From assembly GCA_018896985.1 (NCBI GenBank), contig JAHILQ010000197.1, positions 1 through 8,521 of the forward strand: DNA of 8,521 nt, in the 5' to 3' direction. This DNA is from Nitrospinota bacterium (GTDB lineage: Bacteria; Nitrospirota; Thermodesulfovibrionia; Thermodesulfovibrionales; UBA1546). Positions 4,851 through 8,521 of this stretch are shown piece after piece (within the stretch, counting starts at the first letter, position 1; the number at the start of each line of letters is the position of its first letter). The notes under the pieces are model-generated. The model was not told where the DNA came from. It made no database searches and saw only the letters and a program-made list of their open reading frames with translations. The translations under genes were made by a program, and so were the position numbers.

Positions 4851-6389
4851 CTATTTTGCTATTGGCTCAGTCCCCATGATTGTTAATTTTGCAGGCGTTG
4901 CCATCATATCGAGATTGCCTGGCATCCCGACGAGCGGCCACCACACAGCCTGCACTGCACCAGCCAAGAGGAGACAGATAACAGCCCTTAAGAAAAATAC
5001 CTTGAATGCCTCTACCTGTGTAAAGTACCCGAATCCATAAGCAATAAGGGTTGGAGGGCAGCCTATAACCAGAAAGACAAATGTCGTTGCAAGCGGAACT
5101 GTCATGGCTATCGGAAGTGTCGGTATGCCTGCCATGTCTGCCATAGGAACGACAACAGGCACCAAGAGGGCACATGCGGCGGCATTTGCCATAAAGCTCG
5201 TTACTATTGCGCTAATCCAGCCCACGCCGAATGAGACAACGGGCCACGGTGCTCCTTCAAAAAGCGGGAATATCTGTTCAGCTATCCACTTGCCTGCCCC
5301 GGTATCCAGCATCGCTATGCCAAGGGCAAAACCAGACCCAAATACCATCATCGGGTTCCACGGAAATTCCCCGAGGCACTTCTTCCAACTGACCAGACCA
5401 AAAAGCATGACCGCTATTACAAAACCGGCTCCAACAACTGATACATGAACCTTTGTGAAATCACCTATTATCCAGAGAACAAGCGTTGTGGCTAAAAGCA
5501 ATGTAAGTGTTTTTTCATTCTTTGTCATAGGGGAAAGTTTTAAAGTTGTAACCTCAGCAGGAAGCTTCTTGATCCCAGGCGGGAATACAAGCCATAATGC
5601 AATCCATGTCCCCACGCCGTAAATCATTGAGGGGACAAACTGATATAACATATATTCCAGAAATCCGACATTATACGCCGTCAGCACTCCAAACAGTTCT
5701 GCACTAACAGGAGATCTTCCGCTTCCTACGAATGTTGCGCCTCCTCCGCAGGCCGCGCCGAGCGGGACGACAAACATGAAATGTTTTGTGAAGTTATTAC
5801 TCTTTGCAGGAGTATACCCCATCTTTAAAATCATCGGGAGCAACGCAAACAGCAGAATAATGGTAATGGCTGCGTCATGCGTCCATGCCGCCAGAAAGGT
5901 TGCCGACATACAGAGGGTGAAGCTGAGCCTCATGACACTCGTGCCTCCCACCTTCAGTACGCCGTTCATAACCCTGTTCGGCAAGGTTGTCTGACTAAGT
6001 ATGACCCCCATCATTATGATTGTGAAGACGAATACGACTGTCTGATGGGCATATGTCTGCCAAGCCTTTGCCAATGGCTGTATCCCGAAAAGGGCAAGCC
6101 CGGCTCCCACCATTAATGCCGTTACGCCTATGGAGATGGCTTCCGATGTCCAGAGGATGATAATCGTTGTAAGAAGAGCTAAAAACTTATGTCCTCTATC
6201 TGACAAACCCTCGGGGGTTGGCACTAGATAGACAGCTATGCCTGCTGCTATTGCAATAAGAACCCATGTAAAAACAAATTTACCTGATTTGGGTGCTGCC
6301 TCGCCTTTCTCCAGTTCAGAGATGTTAATCTCATGTGGCGGCGGCGGAAGACCATCAGGATGCTTTGCCTCATTTTCTTTAGCACTCAT
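4851..6389 (-). CDS. SLC13/DASS family anion (dicarboxylate/sulfate-type) permease
   Basis: A 512-residue membrane transporter of the divalent anion:sodium symporter superfamily. A 37-residue hydrophilic, proline-rich N-terminus is followed by about 11 hydrophobic segments in two inverted repeats. Family landmarks are GGGATFVGSGRSP (215-227), TGAGKW (363-368), SFMANAAACALLVP (398-411) and LVIGCPPTLIAYGFGYF (440-456). The two SNT signatures that help form the sodium and substrate site in characterised members are replaced by THD (170-172) and ANA (401-403), so coupling ion and substrate cannot be assumed. AGGAGG lies six bases before the ATG. The gene sits between a CBS-domain protein and a PstS-like binding protein, and a broken paralogue lies further downstream. 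Substrate is unknown; a carboxylate or an inorganic oxyanion are both possible. Confidence 0.88.
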   Translation of the reverse strand: MSAKENEAKHPDGLPPPPHEINISELEKGEAAPKSGKFVFTWVLIAIAAGIAVYLVPTPEGLSDRGHKFLALLTTIIILWTSEAISIGVTALMVGAGLALFGIQPLAKAWQTYAHQTVVFVFTIIMMGVILSQTTLPNRVMNGVLKVGGTSVMRLSFTLCMSATFLAAWTHDAAITIILLFALLPMILKMGYTPAKSNNFTKHFMFVVPLGAACGGGATFVGSGRSPVSAELFGVLTAYNVGFLEYMLYQFVPSMIYGVGTWIALWLVFPPGIKKLPAEVTTLKLSPMTKNEKTLTLLLATTLVLWIIGDFTKVHVSVVGAGFVIAVMLFGLVSWKKCLGEFPWNPMMVFGSGFALGIAMLDTGAGKWIAEQIFPLFEGAPWPVVSFGVGWISAIVTSFMANAAACALLVPVVVPMADMAGIPTLPIAMTVPLATTFVFLVIGCPPTLIAYGFGYFTQVEAFKVFFLRAVICLLLAGAVQAVWWPLVGMPGNLDMMATPAKLTIMGTEPIAK

Positions 6390-6426
6390 AGAAACCTCCT
6401 AATTAATTTATTGCTGTTTATTAATA

Positions 6427-6972
6427 TCATTCCAGAACAACCGCCGAAACCCAGTTGAAGACCGCTGGCATGCTCAACATTCCCACCAGCTTTTGCTTAT
6501 TCTCCAATACAGGGATAAATGACAGATTATGATGAGCCATCAGATATGCCGCCTTTGCCGGGGAGTCATCGGGAGATACGGATATCTTTGATGACGACAT
6601 GATTTTATTTACCTGCGTTTCAGCCTGTTTTTTGGCATCCTCTCCGAACATTCTTTCAGCAATACTGGCAAGGGCTTCTTCGCTGACATGCTGGGCGTCA
6701 CGGCTGACTTCCACCATACCCCCTGTCGTCCACTCTGTTTTTTTGAGAATTGCTGGTTCTAATCCTATAACTATATCCTTGGGTCTGATCATGCCCATAT
6801 AGTTATACTTCTCATCAAAGACCAAAATGGTATCGGCAACAACAGCCTTTTCCTTTCCGGAAGATACCCTTTTAAGTATTTCCATAGCCTGCCTGATAGT
6901 AAACCAGTAAGGAATATGGGGAAAATCAAAGATATCAACCATTATGTCTTTTACGGCGCCGTTTCTTTTCAT
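6427..6972 (-). CDS. two-CBS-domain protein, probable regulator of the adjacent permease
   Basis: A 181-residue soluble protein with two CBS domains. The first spans about 6-72 (VKDIMVDIFDFPHIPYWFTI through MGMIRPKDIVIG). The second spans about 120-181 (VNKIMSSSKISVSPDDSPAK, then MAHHNLSFIPVLENKQKLVG). An acidic linker (85-120) joins them. CBS pairs bind adenine nucleotides and commonly gate transporters or enzymes. The start at 6970-6972 is set by AAAGGAGG seven bases upstream; a longer frame to 7008 has no ribosome-binding site. It lies 37 bases before the DASS gene, so the two are probably one transcript. No catalytic domain is present; nucleotide-dependent control of the permease is inference. 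Confidence 0.85.
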   Translation of the reverse strand: MKRNGAVKDIMVDIFDFPHIPYWFTIRQAMEILKRVSSGKEKAVVADTILVFDEKYNYMGMIRPKDIVIGLEPAILKKTEWTTGGMVEVSRDAQHVSEEALASIAERMFGEDAKKQAETQVNKIMSSSKISVSPDDSPAKAAYLMAHHNLSFIPVLENKQKLVGMLSMPAVFNWVSAVVLE

Positions 6973-7012
6973 ATAACACCTCCTTTCAGATTTAGAATTT
7001 AATCTCAAAACC

Positions 7013-7069
7013 TTTTAAGCAAAATGCTTAAAAACCTTAATTATCAATGCATTATGTATATTTTGCTTA
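7013..7069 (-). promoter_or_regulatory. alternative-hairpin leader upstream of the CBS gene
   Basis: TTTTAAGC (7013-7020) and GCTTAAAA (7026-7033) form a hairpin over AAAAT. Part of it, TAAGCAAAAT (7016-7025), is also exactly complementary to ATTTTGCTTA (7060-7069). The two pairings exclude each other in the minus-strand RNA. The site could be a two-state leader or simply an operator pair; the sequence alone does not decide. Confidence 0.4.
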
Positions 7070-7080
7070 CCTCCTCCTTT
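7070..7080 (-). other. orphan Shine-Dalgarno-like sequence before the CBS leader
   Basis: The minus strand reads AAAGGAGGAGG with no usable start nearby: the first ATG is about 17 bases on and is followed at once by CAT TGA. It directly precedes one arm (7060-7069) of the alternative pairing. Confidence 0.5.
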
Positions 7081-7086
7081 AATTTT

Positions 7087-7173
7087 TGTTGAATAGTTGA
7101 AAGGTTGAACAGTTAAAAGTTCAAAGAATTAAAAACCTTTCAACCTTTCAACTTTTCACCTGTTCAACTATTT
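7087..7173. repeat. GTTGAAAGG-type inverted repeat after gntR
   Basis: An array of GTTGAA/GGTTGAA units on the left and its complement on the right. The perfect core stem is AGTTGAAAGGTTGAA (7095-7109) with 7139-7153, over a 29-base loop. It starts just after the gntR stop codon. It may protect the gntR mRNA 3' end, but there is no U-tract typical of an intrinsic terminator. Confidence 0.75.
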
Positions 7174-7911
7174 TTATGTTTTTCTCTCCAGTTCTACAAA
7201 AAGTTTAAACCTGTCTGGTCTTTTAACTGAGCGTGTATACATTACTCTTTTTTTCCCTGAGTAAAAAAGTTGTTCCAAAAGCAGAGCGGCTGATCCTTCC
7301 GACAGCCCCAAAAGCCTGCCTTCCTCCTCATTTAGATAGGCAATGCCGATATAGTCCTGCACACTTGTAATCTTTACCCCGCATTTTTTTTCAAGGACAT
7401 CAAATAGTGAATTGCTCTCAAGGTCTTCCTCTAAAGGCAAGGGGCATATGTCATGGGGCATATATGTTTCCTGCAATAAAACAGGCTCCTCATCAACTGA
7501 CCTTAATCTCTTTATATAGATAACATGCTTGTCCTCAGGAATATTAAGCTTTATATCGAGATCATCAATGGGCATTACGATTGTCTGGGCAAGGACCCTT
7601 GTCGAAAATGTTACTCCCGCATCGATCATATTTTCCTTAAAGCTCGTGAGCATCGAGATGCCCTCGGGTATTATCCTTTTACATACAAAAGTCCCTCTGC
7701 CTTGCTGACACCTTAGATAACCCTGCCTTGCAAGCTCTGATACCGCAAGCCTGACCGTGGCCTTGCTTACTTCATAGGTCTTGCAGAGGTCTTCTTCTGT
7801 GGGGATTTGAGAATCAACAGCCCAATCCACGTTCTCAATCTTTCCACGCAGTATTTCGTAGAGCTGAACATAAAGCTTTTGTGCATCTTCTCTGTTAATT
7901 AATCTTTCCAT
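7174..7911 (-). CDS. GntR/HutC-family transcriptional regulator
   Basis: A 245-residue regulator. The N-terminal winged helix-turn-helix of the GntR family spans about 11-77, with IPTEEDLCKTYEVSKATVRL (36-55) as the recognition region and QGYLRCQQGRGTFV (63-76) as the wing. The C-terminal UTRA ligand-binding domain spans about 90-243, typified by YIKRLRSVDEEPVLLQETYM (132-151) and ending RPDRFKLFVELER. HutC-type proteins are usually repressors released by a small metabolite. The start has only a weak ribosome-binding site (TTAAG). A TTGACT-N17-TATAAT promoter lies just upstream, and TTATAATG motifs overlap it, which suggests autoregulation. It is oriented with the CBS-DASS-binding-protein cluster and probably controls it; the ligand is unknown. 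Confidence 0.88.
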   Translation of the reverse strand: MERLINREDAQKLYVQLYEILRGKIENVDWAVDSQIPTEEDLCKTYEVSKATVRLAVSELARQGYLRCQQGRGTFVCKRIIPEGISMLTSFKENMIDAGVTFSTRVLAQTIVMPIDDLDIKLNIPEDKHVIYIKRLRSVDEEPVLLQETYMPHDICPLPLEEDLESNSLFDVLEKKCGVKITSVQDYIGIAYLNEEEGRLLGLSEGSAALLLEQLFYSGKKRVMYTRSVKRPDRFKLFVELERKT

Positions 7912-7920
7912 CTTAATTGA

Positions 7921-7999
7921 TTATAATGTTATCTTAAAAAAGATTATAATGATATTATATTCTCAAGTCAATTAAATTATTTTTATAATGTTATAATAA
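7921..7999. promoter_or_regulatory. repeated TTATAATG motifs, candidate GntR operators
   Basis: TTATAATGTTAT at 7921-7932, ATTATAATGATATTAT at 7943-7958 and TTATAATGTTATAATAA at 7983-7999. The first lies between the predicted transcription start and the gntR ATG, and the second overlaps the -10 box. A matching pair is found at 8177-8213. The short symmetric AT-rich form suits a GntR dimer, but AT-rich DNA makes chance similarity possible. Confidence 0.5.
7943..7971 (-). promoter_or_regulatory. sigma-70-type promoter of gntR
   Basis: On the minus strand TTGACT (7966-7971) and TATAAT (7943-7948) are 17 bases apart, a near-consensus promoter. Transcription would start near 7936, giving a leader of about 25 bases. 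Confidence 0.75.
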
Positions 8000-8016
8000 A
8001 TTTTTAACTTGCAATT

Positions 8017-8037
8017 CCCTGTGGTCTTGCCACAGGG
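8017..8037. repeat. CCCTGTGG palindrome
   Basis: CCCTGTGG-TCTTG-CCACAGGG: an 8-bp stem with a 5-base loop. It is a compensated variant (T/A in place of C/G in the stem) of the palindromes at 8144-8165 and 3740-3759. Confidence 0.8.
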
Positions 8038-8050
8038 TTACCTTATTTCC

Positions 8051-8121
<71 letters not shown>

Positions 8122-8143
8122 TAGGCGACTTAACTCTTTGATA

Positions 8144-8165
8144 CCCTGCGGTCTCTGCCGCAGGG
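8144..8165. repeat. CCCTGCGG palindrome
   Basis: CCCTGCGG-TCTCTG-CCGCAGGG: an 8-bp stem with a 6-base loop. It is the same sequence as 3740-3759 in inverted orientation. With 8017-8037 it brackets the cruciform repeat. Confidence 0.85.
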
Positions 8166-8176
8166 TTCTTCGTTAA

Positions 8177-8213
8177 TTATAACATTGCAATCAAAAAAGT
8201 TATAATGATATAA
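8177..8213. promoter_or_regulatory. second TTATAATG motif pair near the plus-strand gene
   Basis: TTATAACATTG (8177-8187) and TTATAATGATATAA (8200-8213), separated by CAATCAAAAAAG. The layout mirrors 7921-7958 (TTATAATGTTAT, CTTAAAAAAGA, TTATAATGATAT), so the two blocks look like a duplicated operator split by the palindromic repeats. If bound by the GntR protein, the plus-strand gene would share its control. Confidence 0.45.
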
Positions 8214-8262
8214 ATGTATTGTAGATGTTTTGCTTTGTTCATTATTTTGGTAGAATTTAATC

Positions 8263-8521
8263 ATGACTAACATTAAAAGTATATTTAAAAGATTTAAAAA
8301 GGCATCTCAGCCTTTACCCGCTAAACTGTCTTCAACAGAGGCATTTAAGACAAAGTACCACGCATTTCAGCGCCTTCTTGAAAAAAACAATCATGTCCTT
8401 GAATTAATGGCAGACATGGAAGAAAAGATGTCAGGTGAATACCTCTTTGACAGGCATTATATTGATACAAATATCAGATCAATTTCTGATGGAGTTCTCA
8501 AAATCACTGAACATCTTAATG
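8263..8521 (+). CDS. N-terminus of possible PEP/pyruvate-binding (PPDK/PEP synthase-like) protein, partial
   Basis: An open frame from ATG at 8263 to the right edge gives 86 residues: a basic start (MTNIKSIFKRFKKASQPL), then TKYHAFQRLLEKNNHVLELM (residues 30-49), ADMEEKMSGEYLFDRHYI and a helical stretch. The FxxLLxxNNxxLELMADMEEK pattern resembles the N-terminal helical region of some PEP synthase/pyruvate phosphate dikinase-related proteins in anaerobic bacteria; the catalytic domains lie beyond the window, so this is tentative. No ribosome-binding site precedes the ATG. A TAGAAT box ends only six bases upstream, which would give a nearly leaderless mRNA. It is divergent from gntR, and repeated motifs between them could allow shared control. 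Confidence 0.6.
   Translation, partial: MTNIKSIFKRFKKASQPLPAKLSSTEAFKTKYHAFQRLLEKNNHVLELMADMEEKMSGEYLFDRHYIDTNIRSISDGVLKITEHLN

Noticed and set aside
5104..5448. Plus-strand open frames opposite the DASS permease and other membrane-protein genes
   Set aside because: They are antisense shadows with low-complexity composition, no ribosome-binding sites and no family resemblance.
6973..7008. Longer start for the CBS-domain gene (MRLNSKSERRCY)
   Set aside because: No ribosome-binding site precedes it, while AAAGGAGG lies seven bases before the ATG at 6972.
7087..7173. CRISPR-like array or terminator after gntR
   Set aside because: The units are short, irregular and inverted, with no spacers of constant length and no U-tract.

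Overview
This window reads as about 8.5 kb of bacterial chromosome with moderate G+C. Nearly all genes run leftwards on the minus strand. The gene content is an Mbh/Mrp-type cation antiporter module, an SLC13/DASS anion transporter cluster under a GntR regulator, and many dispersed palindromic repeats plus a 23S-IVP-like four-helix-bundle gene. This suits an anaerobic Nitrospirota- or Desulfobacterota-like lineage, but that is inference: there is no rRNA or marker gene here to prove it.

Layout, in minus-strand transcription order from the right. The last 260 bases carry the start of a plus-strand gene (8263 to the edge), perhaps a PEP/pyruvate-binding enzyme. A 351-bp divergent region (7912-8262) separates it from a HutC-type GntR regulator (7174-7911). 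That region holds a consensus-like promoter, repeated TTATAATG motifs and three palindromic repeats. Then follow a two-CBS-domain protein (6427-6972), a full-length DASS permease (4851-6389), a PstS-like periplasmic binding protein (3846-4658) and the C-terminal remnant of a second DASS permease (3179-3736). The remnant is broken exactly at a palindromic repeat.

Next comes the antiporter operon: mnhE, mnhF, mnhG, mbhD-like, mbhE-like, mnhB and a partial mnhC at the left edge. This is the order seen in membrane-bound hydrogenase (Mbh) antiporter modules, with the C-terminal part of MrpA split into two small proteins. The module should move Na+ and H+ across the membrane. Its partner, either more Mrp subunits or a hydrogenase/oxidoreductase, would lie left of the window.

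The most unusual feature is what interrupts the operon. A four-helix-bundle gene (IVP/S23 family) sits between mnhB and mnhC. It is bounded by inverted arrays of a 10-bp unit (AGTGTCAGTG on the left, CACTGACACT on the right). A second copy of the same element, with most of the gene deleted but the ends intact, sits between the DASS remnant and mnhE. Their right ends match at 64 of 66 bases. This resembles the stem-forming intervening sequences of 23S rRNA, but placed in a protein operon, with an autonomous and a miniature form side by side. Other repeat families occupy further gene junctions and create misleading N- or C-terminal extensions, so several starts were set here by ribosome-binding sites rather than by longest frame.
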